Shown: piece by piece, positions 1 through 7,292 of the stretch
Layout: each line of letters begins with the position of its first letter
How positions within the stretch are numbered: the stretch's first letter is position 1
Origin: JBBKXR01 sp037969585
Lineage (GTDB): Bacteria > Verrucomicrobiota > Verrucomicrobiia > Verrucomicrobiales > DEV007
Length of the DNA: 36,569 bases
Assembly: GCA_037969585.1 (NCBI GenBank)
Contig: JBBKXR010000328.1
Coordinates: forward strand, 1 to 36,569
Reading direction: 5' to 3'
Program-made: the position numbers and the translations under genes
The notes under the pieces: generated by a model
Told to the model about the DNA's origin: nothing
What the model saw: the letters and a program-made list of their open reading frames with translations, nothing else
The model's database searches: none

Positions 1-111
1 CTCACTGCCGGTAGGGAAAAACATCACGATGCATGCTCCGGCCAGCGTCAGAAGAAGAATGGAAAATGCCTGACGGTTTCGGCTCAGCAAAAATTTCGGC
101 TCAGAGATCAT
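1..111 (-). CDS. Partial membrane-anchored or secreted protein, N-terminus only
   Basis: An open frame begins with ATG at 111 on the minus strand and runs off the left edge of the window, so only 37 residues are visible. They read as a short polar, basic start (residues 1-15) followed by a hydrophobic stretch at about residues 16-33, which fits a signal anchor or signal peptide. A weak GAGGTG-like ribosome site lies upstream of the ATG. The gene lies downstream of the M20 amidohydrolase on the same strand, across about 184 bases with no convincing gene or terminator. The family cannot be recognised from this fragment. Confidence 0.45.
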   Translation of the reverse strand, partial: MISEPKFLLSRNRQAFSILLLTLAGACIVMFFPTGSE

Positions 112-295
112 TTCGAACAGTCACACCTCAACGGGGGAGACTCGCATCAGAACTATGATCTGACCATCGCGCATTCGCGACAGCAGCGATGCATCTGGAG
201 AAGTTTGCGCTGCGTCCGCTAATCCGCGCCTTGAAACCCTTTAAACAGGCTGCCAAAGCCATGCGTCGTCGGCTTTGCACTCTATCGATAGGTAT

Positions 296-1663
296 TTATT
301 TTGCCAGCAGCCCGAACGCCAGATTGGCCATTGATTCGAGGCTTAGCTTAACCGTTTCCTCCGGCTCGGGATAAAACAGCGCCGAGTGCAGGGACGGTAA
401 GGGGGATGCCCCGGGTTCCAGACTCGCTTGCCAACGCTCCCGGCTCACCACGCCGACACGATACTGCAGCCCGGGCACACCGAGGTGCTTCGCGTAGCGT
501 CCGAAATCTTCCCCACCCATGGTAGGCGGTAGTTCAAAAACATTGTCTTTGCCGAGCAGATTGCGGAACAAGCTGGCGGCAGCCTCGGTCAAGGCGGGAT
601 CATTGTAGGCTGCCGGGGTGTATTCGTCGTCATCGATCACCACCAGAGGTGGCTTCGGGCAGCTCATCGTCTTGCAGGTATCGACCGTGATCTGGCGAAT
701 GCTGTCGAGCAATAGACTGCGCACCTCATCGCTGTAGGAACGCACCGTCAGCTGAAGCTTCACTTCGTCCGGTATGATGTTGTGCTTCGAGCCGCCGTGA
801 ATGGAGCCAACCGAGACCACTCCCGGTTCGGTCGGTGATAGCCGACGGCTGACGATCGTCTGCAGGGCGGTCACGACATGCGCGGCGGTGACGATGGGAT
901 CCACTGTGCTGTGCGGACGTGCGCCATGCCCGCCCTTGCCAAAGATCGTGATGTCTACAGAGTCGACATTGGCGTTGGCCCAACCGGCAGTGTAGCCGAC
1001 GGAGCCGACTGGGAGGTCGTGCAGCACGTGCAGTGACAAACAGTAGTCCGGCTTCGGAAATCGCTCGAACAGCCCGTCAGCGATCATCGCCTTTGATCCG
1101 CGTCCGATCTCCTCCGCCGGTTGGGCGATGAGGACCACCGTTCCGCTCCACTGATCGCGCAGATCGACCAGTAGTTGGCCGATGCCGATGACCATGGTGG
1201 TGTGGACGTCATGCCCGCAAGCCTGCATCGCACCGACGGTGGTGCCGTCGGCGTTCTTCACCTCGACCTTGCTGGCGTAGGGAAGCCCGGTTTTCTCGAC
1301 CACCGGTAACCCATCCATATCCCCGCGAATGAGAACGGTCGGGCCGTCGCCGTTTTTCAGCACCGCGACCACTCCAGTTTTGCCGACGCCATGGGTGACT
1401 TCGAAGCCGGACTTCTCCAGCGACTTGGCCACCAGGGTACTGGTTTTCAATTCCTGAAACGATAGCTCCGGATTGGCATGGAGATGTTTGTAGGTATCAA
1501 CGAAGCCCGCGAGGTGTGCCTCCACCCAAGTGGAGATCGCCTTGGTCTGGACTTCGGTCGGATTCAGCTCGATGGCGGCGGCCGTTTGCGCGAAGGCCGT
1601 GGTCGTACTCGACAGCACGCAGGCAATAGCGAAGACGATAGAAATGAATGGCAGAAGTTTCAT
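296..1663 (-). CDS. Secreted M20 family metallo-amidohydrolase (hippurate hydrolase-like)
   Basis: A 455-residue protein with a signal peptide (residues 1-26, cleavage near AFAQ). The mature part follows the M20D amidohydrolase pattern: the metal-site motif CGHDVH at 149-154, the AEE pair with the general-base glutamate near 183-185, a histidine at 212, the dimerisation-domain motif GGHGARPH at 244-251, and a late metal ligand in GGEDFGRY near 383-390. Family members hydrolyse N-acyl amino acids or related amides using two divalent metals. Length is a little over the usual 390-430 because of the signal peptide and linker. A near-perfect 27-base inverted repeat ends 9 bases upstream of the start codon and may regulate it. 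The exact substrate cannot be told from sequence. Confidence 0.9.
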   Translation of the reverse strand: MKLLPFISIVFAIACVLSSTTTAFAQTAAAIELNPTEVQTKAISTWVEAHLAGFVDTYKHLHANPELSFQELKTSTLVAKSLEKSGFEVTHGVGKTGVVAVLKNGDGPTVLIRGDMDGLPVVEKTGLPYASKVEVKNADGTTVGAMQACGHDVHTTMVIGIGQLLVDLRDQWSGTVVLIAQPAEEIGRGSKAMIADGLFERFPKPDYCLSLHVLHDLPVGSVGYTAGWANANVDSVDITIFGKGGHGARPHSTVDPIVTAAHVVTALQTIVSRRLSPTEPGVVSVGSIHGGSKHNIIPDEVKLQLTVRSYSDEVRSLLLDSIRQITVDTCKTMSCPKPPLVVIDDDEYTPAAYNDPALTEAAASLFRNLLGKDNVFELPPTMGGEDFGRYAKHLGVPGLQYRVGVVSRERWQASLEPGASPLPSLHSALFYPEPEETVKLSLESMANLAFGLLAK

Positions 1664-1672
1664 AGATAGCTT

Positions 1673-1699
1673 GGATCAGTCTAAGGATTAGATTGATCC
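1673..1699. promoter_or_regulatory. Inverted repeat directly upstream of the M20 gene
   Basis: Arms GGATCAGTCTA (1673-1683) and TAGATTGATCC (1689-1699) are complementary apart from one position that is still a G-U pair in RNA, with a 5-base loop. The repeat lies 10 to 36 bases upstream of the ATG at 1663, where it could be an operator or an mRNA hairpin that controls ribosome access. There is no T-run after it, so it is not a terminator. Function is inferred from position only. Confidence 0.45.
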
Positions 1700-1855
1700 G
1701 ATTGCGGAAAACTTCGAGGAAATTCAGCTTTCAACTTCGCTGCCTCGTCACGGCGCACCGGCCCGGAATTGAGGAATCGGGACAGGCGATCTAATAACAA
1801 TTATCGCAACCATGAAGCTCTATCGACCGGGACACCCATGTCGCTGATCGCTACC

Positions 1856-2737
1856 CTAGGGCGCTGGTGGCGTCACCGGGACTGTCTCCATCCCTTCCAA
1901 TTCCACAAAGCTGTGTTCGAGGCTCTTATCGGCACCGACATTCCAGAGGCGAAAACCCATCGGTCGTTTGTCGAAATTCTTGCTGGTGGTCTCGCCGTTG
2001 ATGAGCAGGATGCCTTTGTATTCGTTGCTGATCTGCTTGTGTGTGTGGCCGGCGAGAAAACCGACGACGCCGTTTTTCTCGCACAGATCAAGAATCTCGC
2101 GCCGCTTGCCGACCGGTAGATTAAAGTAGGCTTCATCTTCGTCGACGGTCTTGAGGAACAGGGGGTAGTGGACGACAACGAATACGGGTGAATTTTTCGC
2201 TTTGGCGGTCTCGAGGGTTTTCTTGAACCAGGCGTGATGCTGTTCGGATTCGGTGGGCACCTCGGCCTTCCACAACTGCGTGTTGGCGACGACAACGGTG
2301 TAGCCTTTGTGCTCGATCGAGTAGTAGTCCTCGCCGATGGTTTCGCGGTAGTTCTTTAGGGAAGCCGCTGTAGGCACACCGCCGACGTCGTGATTGCCGG
2401 CCGCGCAATAGCACGGAAGGGTGAAGCCGGAGCGGATCGAATTGAAATCGGCGAACGATTTTTCATCCGCCTTCTGGACGAGATCGCCGCAGATGACGAC
2501 GAAATCGACGGGCATGGCGTTGATTTGTTTGACGGCGAGTTTGAACGTCGCGACGTCGTGTTCGTAGCCGCCCATGCCGAGTTGGGTGTCGCACATTTGC
2601 ACGAAGGAGAAGGCCTCAGGTTGCGGCGGTGATGACTTTTCCTGAGAGGAGAGCTTCGCCGAGAAAATGCCACAGGCGCAGCAGGCGATCGCGATCAGCG
2701 CGGGCAAAAGGGGAACGGATTTCGGATTACGGTTCAT
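1856..2737 (-). CDS. Exported calcineurin-like metallophosphoesterase, CPPED1-like
   Basis: A 293-residue protein with a hydrophobic, cysteine-containing export signal at residues 8-27 (cleaved secreted protein or atypical lipoprotein). The metallophosphoesterase motifs appear in order: DTQ at 50-52 (family D-x-H/Q), GDLVQ at 84-88, GNHDVG at 114-119, VVHYPLF in the middle and GHTHKQ near the end. The pattern of DTQLG, GNHDVGGVPTA, a DEDEAYFNL-like stretch and GHTHK resembles the eukaryotic CPPED1/CSTP1 subgroup more than generic purple acid phosphatases, judged from memory of that family. The expected activity is dimetal phosphoester hydrolysis outside the cytoplasm. The gene starts 9 bases after the stop of the ASH/FN3 surface protein, so the two are probably co-transcribed. 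Confidence 0.85.
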   Translation of the reverse strand: MNRNPKSVPLLPALIAIACCACGIFSAKLSSQEKSSPPQPEAFSFVQMCDTQLGMGGYEHDVATFKLAVKQINAMPVDFVVICGDLVQKADEKSFADFNSIRSGFTLPCYCAAGNHDVGGVPTAASLKNYRETIGEDYYSIEHKGYTVVVANTQLWKAEVPTESEQHHAWFKKTLETAKAKNSPVFVVVHYPLFLKTVDEDEAYFNLPVGKRREILDLCEKNGVVGFLAGHTHKQISNEYKGILLINGETTSKNFDKRPMGFRLWNVGADKSLEHSFVELEGMETVPVTPPAP

Positions 2738-2746
2738 GGCTGGCGG

Positions 2747-4732
2747 TTAGTCTTTCCGCCATTCATAGACTCTCCAACCGAACCAGCCAAGCAGCGCAAT
2801 GGCGGACAGGATCACGATGCGTTCAAACCAGGTCCAATCGATCGGCATCGCGGTGCGGATGCCGAGGGCTTGAGATGGCTTGGCGTAGAGTCCGTCGCCG
2901 GTGGTGGGGACGATTCGCATCTCATAGTACGTATTGGGATTCAGCCCGGAAATGGTGGCTTTGACCATGCTCTCTTCATCGACGCTAAACTCGACGTCCG
3001 GCCACGGGATCCAGACACTGTCGATCTTGTATGTGTCGGTGTTTTGGCGGGTCATGCGCATATCGACCACAAACTGGCGCTGGTTTGGCGACGGCAGCGA
3101 CCAACCGATAACGAGACTGGTGCGCAGTTGCTCGATCAATTCGAACATAGGTACCGGTATCACCCGATTTGAATATTCGCGCGGATCGAGGTCCTCAGCG
3201 AGGAAGCCGAGAGGTGTGCGTCGCTCTTCCAGTTCGTCATCGGTCATCTGCAGGATTTCCGGCTTTTCGGGAATAATGATTTGTCCTGTCGACGGATCTC
3301 GAAGTTTTGGCAGGGTGTTGCGCGGTATTGCCGTGCCGGCCAGCGAGGGCATTGCTGTGGCTCCCGGAGGTAGCGGTTCTGAGCTCAGTTCCAGCGGTGC
3401 CTTGACGACGACGCTGACGTCGAATTTCAGGTTTTGTTGGCCTGACTTGATGGCCAGTTCCTTGCGATGCAATGCGGATGGGCTGCCTTCTTTCGATCCG
3501 AACAGGATGGTGAAATCACGACTCGATTGGGGCGGGACGACATTGGAGTCGTCGGGGATCACCAATTCAAAAGGAAGGGGTAGCTGAACGTCGATGACGG
3601 CTTCTTTGCCACCGACGTTATGCACGCGAAAAGCGCGACTGAGGCTGATCCCGGGCACGACCTCACCAAAGTTGATCGTCGTGCTGCCGTCGGGAAGTTC
3701 GACGCCGATGAAGGCCGGCGAAACGGCCGCGGTGACTTTAATCTGCCTGGAATAGCCTTCGGTTACGAGCGTGATGAACCCGTCGTAGGCTTTTGCATCC
3801 TTCTCCGGGAGGCTGACTTGAAATTCGTGTTTGCTGCCGCCCTTGACCAGCAGTCGGTCGCCGGTCGTTGATGACAGGCGTCCGTCGGTGTGAACGGAGA
3901 CCACGATGGCTTCAGAGGACAATCCGTAAAGCGTGACATTGGCGGATCGAGTTCGCGTCGTCGGTTGGTAATCCAATTTTATATCTGCTGGCTCCGCTTT
4001 GAAGGGCAGATAGCCCTCGCCATTGAGAAGGATCGTACCGCCCTTGCCGTCCACCAGCGAGAGTTCGAAAACAGATGAGCCTTGCTCGGTAGGAACAAAG
4101 CCAAGTTCGACCATGCGTTGTTCCCCGGGCTTGAGGGTTACTCGGCTATCCGCCGGCGCGATGATTCGCCAGGGCGGTTTTACTTCGAGGACCTTGTCGA
4201 AGGTGGCGTTACCCACATTGGCGATGTGCGCTTCGCGAGTCGATTCCTGACCGATCACGGTCTTCCCGAAATAGACTTGCTCAGAGACTTCCAGCACGGG
4301 TGCCGGGTCGCTGAGTTTGATGGTCACTCGAGCTGGCGCGGAATAAAAGCCGTTGGGCGCGTAGCGGGCGTACCAAGTGAACGTATCCGCCTCCGCCTCG
4401 CTGTTGGGCGCCGAGCGATAGGTGATGATTGCTTGAGACGGGTTGCGGGGATCGATCTGGGGGAGCGATAGCAGTTCGCCGTAGAGCGGTTGATCCTTAA
4501 CGACAAAATCAATACGCGCCCGGGGACTTTTCGACTCGTTGGTTAGCGTGACAGTGATCGATTCGCCGCGCACCGCTTCGATCACTTGATCTTGTGGTCC
4601 GGGTTTCCCGAGACTGGCATCCGGGCCTATCTGAGCGCTGAGCTCAGTGGAAGCACAAGCCAGAGCGGCGAGTATCGCAAGAGCAGTGCGGCAGACAGAG
4701 CCATATCGAAGGGAAGAAAAGAGCATAAGCAT
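2747..4732 (-). CDS. Large secreted ASH/fibronectin III-like protein with C-terminal membrane anchor
   Basis: The chosen start is the ATG at 4732 (4726 is also possible). It gives 661 residues and a normal signal peptide ending near ELSAQ; a longer open frame to 4921 adds a tail that does not look like an export signal. The mature protein contains beta-rich repeats. At least two resemble ASPM-SPD2-Hydin (ASH) immunoglobulin-like domains, marked by segments such as VYFGKTVIGQ and INFGEVVPG, each followed by an N-V-G motif (IANVGN, VHNVGG). A fibronectin III-like domain follows (NPNTYYEMRIVPTT), and the protein ends with a transmembrane helix and the basic-aromatic tail YEWRKD. It looks like a surface scaffold held by its C-terminus. 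It precedes the metallophosphoesterase by 9 bases. No enzymatic motif was seen. Confidence 0.7.
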   Translation of the reverse strand: MLMLFSSLRYGSVCRTALAILAALACASTELSAQIGPDASLGKPGPQDQVIEAVRGESITVTLTNESKSPRARIDFVVKDQPLYGELLSLPQIDPRNPSQAIITYRSAPNSEAEADTFTWYARYAPNGFYSAPARVTIKLSDPAPVLEVSEQVYFGKTVIGQESTREAHIANVGNATFDKVLEVKPPWRIIAPADSRVTLKPGEQRMVELGFVPTEQGSSVFELSLVDGKGGTILLNGEGYLPFKAEPADIKLDYQPTTRTRSANVTLYGLSSEAIVVSVHTDGRLSSTTGDRLLVKGGSKHEFQVSLPEKDAKAYDGFITLVTEGYSRQIKVTAAVSPAFIGVELPDGSTTINFGEVVPGISLSRAFRVHNVGGKEAVIDVQLPLPFELVIPDDSNVVPPQSSRDFTILFGSKEGSPSALHRKELAIKSGQQNLKFDVSVVVKAPLELSSEPLPPGATAMPSLAGTAIPRNTLPKLRDPSTGQIIIPEKPEILQMTDDELEERRTPLGFLAEDLDPREYSNRVIPVPMFELIEQLRTSLVIGWSLPSPNQRQFVVDMRMTRQNTDTYKIDSVWIPWPDVEFSVDEESMVKATISGLNPNTYYEMRIVPTTGDGLYAKPSQALGIRTAMPIDWTWFERIVILSAIALLGWFGWRVYEWRKD

Positions 4733-5080
4733 CCAACAGGGGACGGAACCTGCTGCGGTGGCGATAGCGGTTGACGGCAAATGCCGGAGTAGCGAACGGA
4801 ATCGATGGTTCACAGAAAAACCGGGGCCGGGAACATGCAGAGGAAATTGTAAAATAGAGGGAAACCACACAACTGTCAAAAGGTCGGCGGGGCTTACCCA
4901 TTGGGTGCTGTGGAATGGCAAGCTGCGGCCAGTTCTTCGTTGCGGTGACGACCAGTTTCTTACTTGACTGGCCCAAAGCAGCCCGATACGTTAAAAATAT
5001 GGTAATTATAAAAAATATTGTAAATATCATTGAATTAGGATAAATTAAGGTGTCTTTAATTTCCTACCGCATTGAATATT
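4733..5080. other. Divergent intergenic region, AT-rich core
   Basis: About 350 bases separate the divergent ASH/FN3 gene (minus) and the HlyD-like gene (plus). The part from about 4990 to 5060 is much richer in A and T than the surrounding genes and holds several runs of A and T. A promoter for each direction is expected here. Open frames crossing the region lack convincing protein features and are treated as chance. Confidence 0.5.
4964..4992 (+). promoter_or_regulatory. Candidate sigma70-type promoter for the HlyD-like gene
   Basis: TTGACT (4964-4969) and TACGTT (4987-4992) are separated by 17 bases, giving five of six and three of six matches to the consensus -35 and -10. It would start transcription near 5000 and leave a leader of about 80 bases. 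The -10 match is weak, and other AT-rich sequence nearby could serve instead. Confidence 0.22.
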
Positions 5081-6124
5081 ATGCTCGCCACCACTTTCCC
5101 CACCACCGAGGAGCGTTCGAACTCGGCATCAAGTCTTACCGAAATTCGGCCTTGCCTGCGCGGTGACTTGGAAATTCACGCTGAGGCGGACGGCGGCGGT
5201 CTGTTGATTCTTGCCGCTGGGTCCGCCGAGATGAAGTCTTTCAGCTTTGGTCCGCATGAGTTCCTGATGGTGCGGTTCCTCGATGGCAAACGCTCGCTCG
5301 AGCAGATCCACGCTTCGCTGGTGGTTCAGCCCGGGCTTGAAGCGTTGGCCGTAGAAAACGTCAAGCGTCACGTCGATTGGCTGTTCGAAATGGATTTATT
5401 GGAAGTAGCCGAGATCGGGTTCGCCAGCCAGACGCCTCTCGTTACACAGGCGGAAGGTTCCAGTTTGGACACGGTGCCAGATTCTGATTCTCTCGTTGGT
5501 CGGCGCAGTATTGGCCGGCGCAGTATCAGTCGGCGAGTTTTGTCGGGATTGGCACAGGCCGCCTGTGTTGCCTTACTGGTTTGGGGGGCTGAGCAGGCTC
5601 TCGAATGGCAAAATGCTCGTTCCTTAACCGAATTTACCGACAGTTCTGAGGGGGCGACGAAACAAGCTGAGGCTTTTTCTAACGATCGAAACAGCGGTGT
5701 GCTGGTCTCCGAATTTGATGGCGTGCTGAGTGAACTGTTCGTCCGTGACGGCGACAAAGTGCTGGCCGGAGAGATCCTGGCGTCGATCGATAATTTGGAA
5801 ATTCGCAAAGTGCTCACGAACTTGCGCGCCGACCTGGCAGAATGTCAGGACCTTCGCGACGAAGCTTATAGTGAGCACGATTGGTCGGAGTATCGACTGC
5901 AGGTTATGGAGATGGCGGAGATCACTCAGAGAATGGGCCAATTGCGTTTCGAAGAAGAAGTCGCGCAGCTGCGGGCTCCTCATGCCGGGGTGATCCATGC
6001 TGACAAAAACCTATCCGATCGCGTCGGCAAAATCGTGGCATCCGGACAAATGCTGATGTCGGTCGAGAGGGTCGATGCCGACCGGGCTATGCCTTATCTG
6101 ATGACTTCGTCCGTGGTGCACTGA
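5081..6124 (+). CDS. PqqD-like domain fused to HlyD-like periplasmic adaptor
   Basis: ATG at 5081 is preferred to an upstream TTG at 5072, giving 347 residues. Residues 20-112 form a small alpha/beta domain (RPCLRGDLEIH, FGPHEFLMVRFLDG, SLEQIH) of the PqqD-like winged-helix kind found at the N-terminus of HlyD or M50-linked proteins in planctomycetes. A basic linker with the repeated GRRSI motif (140-149) precedes one transmembrane helix (about 156-172). The periplasmic part has two lipoyl/biotinyl-like half motifs (205-242 with VRDGDKVLAGEILASID; 296-330 with LRAPHAGVI) around a short helical hairpin. This is a minimal membrane-fusion protein; the usual partner transporter, TolC-like channel or M50 peptidase is absent next door. 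An unknown secreted protein follows 52 bases downstream. Confidence 0.7.
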   Translation: MLATTFPTTEERSNSASSLTEIRPCLRGDLEIHAEADGGGLLILAAGSAEMKSFSFGPHEFLMVRFLDGKRSLEQIHASLVVQPGLEALAVENVKRHVDWLFEMDLLEVAEIGFASQTPLVTQAEGSSLDTVPDSDSLVGRRSIGRRSISRRVLSGLAQAACVALLVWGAEQALEWQNARSLTEFTDSSEGATKQAEAFSNDRNSGVLVSEFDGVLSELFVRDGDKVLAGEILASIDNLEIRKVLTNLRADLAECQDLRDEAYSEHDWSEYRLQVMEMAEITQRMGQLRFEEEVAQLRAPHAGVIHADKNLSDRVGKIVASGQMLMSVERVDADRAMPYLMTSSVVH

Positions 6125-6176
6125 TTTGCTCCAGCTTTCAGCTGGCATCCAGGAGCGGCTGCTTTAAACTGACTCG

Positions 6177-7217
6177 ATGGCAACGAAAATCGGTCAAGTT
6201 TGCGGAGGCTTGGTGGTGGCCTTGTCGCTGTGGGTAGTTTCAGCGCAGCCCGTCTGCGCGGCGGGTTCGCTGGCCTTCGAGGAAGTCCGGCATCTGATCC
6301 CAGAACCTGTTCTCAAGCATCTCGAATCGGCTTATACCATCGATCCGGTTGGAGCTGCGACTCGTCTCGGCCGGCACTATACCGAGCTCGGCGGTTCGCG
6401 TATCGGACCCTACCATTTTCGGGCAACCGCGAAGAAAAATGCCGATTTGGTTTTTGAGCTCACGCTGCAGACCGACGTGGCTTTTTTGGATACTGCCGGG
6501 AAAGTTACCGACGATCCTGAGGCTGCGGCGTCGGTTCGTGAAGTGTTGCTCAGTTGTGATCTGGTCTTGAATGTTGCACCAGCGGACGCGGCGACCCCTG
6601 CGCCGATTTCGATCCCGGTCATTCCGCCCGTTGGAGGCATGCCGCCGCTACCGCCGCTGACTGACGAGGGACGGGAGCACGTAGTCGATGCGGTCCGGGC
6701 TAATTTTCGGGAGGTTGAAGACACCGAGATGGAGTTCGATGGTGGTGCAGCCGAAGAGGACGAACTCAACTGTGAAATCATTCGAGGCTACAGCCGTCAG
6801 GGCGTGGTGCGGCGGGTCGAATTTCTTATCGGTGCCGGGGATCACGGCGGCTACAAACTTGAAATGCAGTGCGACCAACAGGCGCGACCATCGTTCGTAT
6901 TATTTGAGTCGTCGTACTGGTCGTTCGTGCCTGGCGATCAGGGCAAGACGATCGACTCGGTCACGCAGCAGCGTTTCTATTTTTCACCCGAAGGTCAGTT
7001 GGCGATGTCGCTTGAGAAGGAGTTCAAAGGCGGCAACGAACAAGAGCTCCTGCGCAACGGCGATGCAGCGAAAAACTCTCCCTTTCCCGCAAAACCGGAA
7101 GGGGTGCCGGCATTTTTTGCGGCGCTGTCGAGACTGCCAACCTGCGAAGACAAAGAGCTCGTCGAGATCGCAACGAAGTTGATCGAGGCGCAGCGCGTCA
7201 TGGTCGGAGAAGAGTGA
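6177..7217 (+). CDS. Secreted protein of unknown function, 346 aa
   Basis: The protein has an N-terminal signal peptide (about residues 1-29, ending PVCAAG). No known family was recognised in the mature part. It contains a Pro/Gly-rich segment near residues 142-160 (PVGGMPPLPPL) that probably links two folded halves, an acidic patch (EEDEL) near 200, and a C-terminal helix-rich end. Two cysteine-containing stretches occur, but no metal-binding or catalytic motif is evident. It follows the HlyD-like gene by 52 bases that include a small hairpin (CCAGCT-TTC-AGCTGG, 6131-6145), and may belong to the same transcript. Confidence 0.7.
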   Translation: MATKIGQVCGGLVVALSLWVVSAQPVCAAGSLAFEEVRHLIPEPVLKHLESAYTIDPVGAATRLGRHYTELGGSRIGPYHFRATAKKNADLVFELTLQTDVAFLDTAGKVTDDPEAAASVREVLLSCDLVLNVAPADAATPAPISIPVIPPVGGMPPLPPLTDEGREHVVDAVRANFREVEDTEMEFDGGAAEEDELNCEIIRGYSRQGVVRRVEFLIGAGDHGGYKLEMQCDQQARPSFVLFESSYWSFVPGDQGKTIDSVTQQRFYFSPEGQLAMSLEKEFKGGNEQELLRNGDAAKNSPFPAKPEGVPAFFAALSRLPTCEDKELVEIATKLIEAQRVMVGEE

Positions 7218-7292
7218 GAGACTCCGGGAGCGCCGGAATTGCGCCGGGTCAGCGGGCTTGATTGGCGGGAGTTGATTGGGGCACAGTCGAGC

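Noticed and set aside
189..374. 61-codon plus-strand open frame
   Set aside because: It overlaps the end of the M20 gene, has no export or domain signal, and its composition is that of antisense coding DNA.
4733..4921. Longer N-terminus of the ASH/FN3 protein starting at 4921
   Set aside because: The extra 63 residues are not an export signal, whereas the ATG at 4732 directly starts a standard signal peptide.
4644..5030. 128-codon minus-strand open frame with a hydrophobic start
   Set aside because: It overlaps the 5' end of the ASH/FN3 gene in another frame; the hydrophobic start comes from the AT-rich intergenic DNA.
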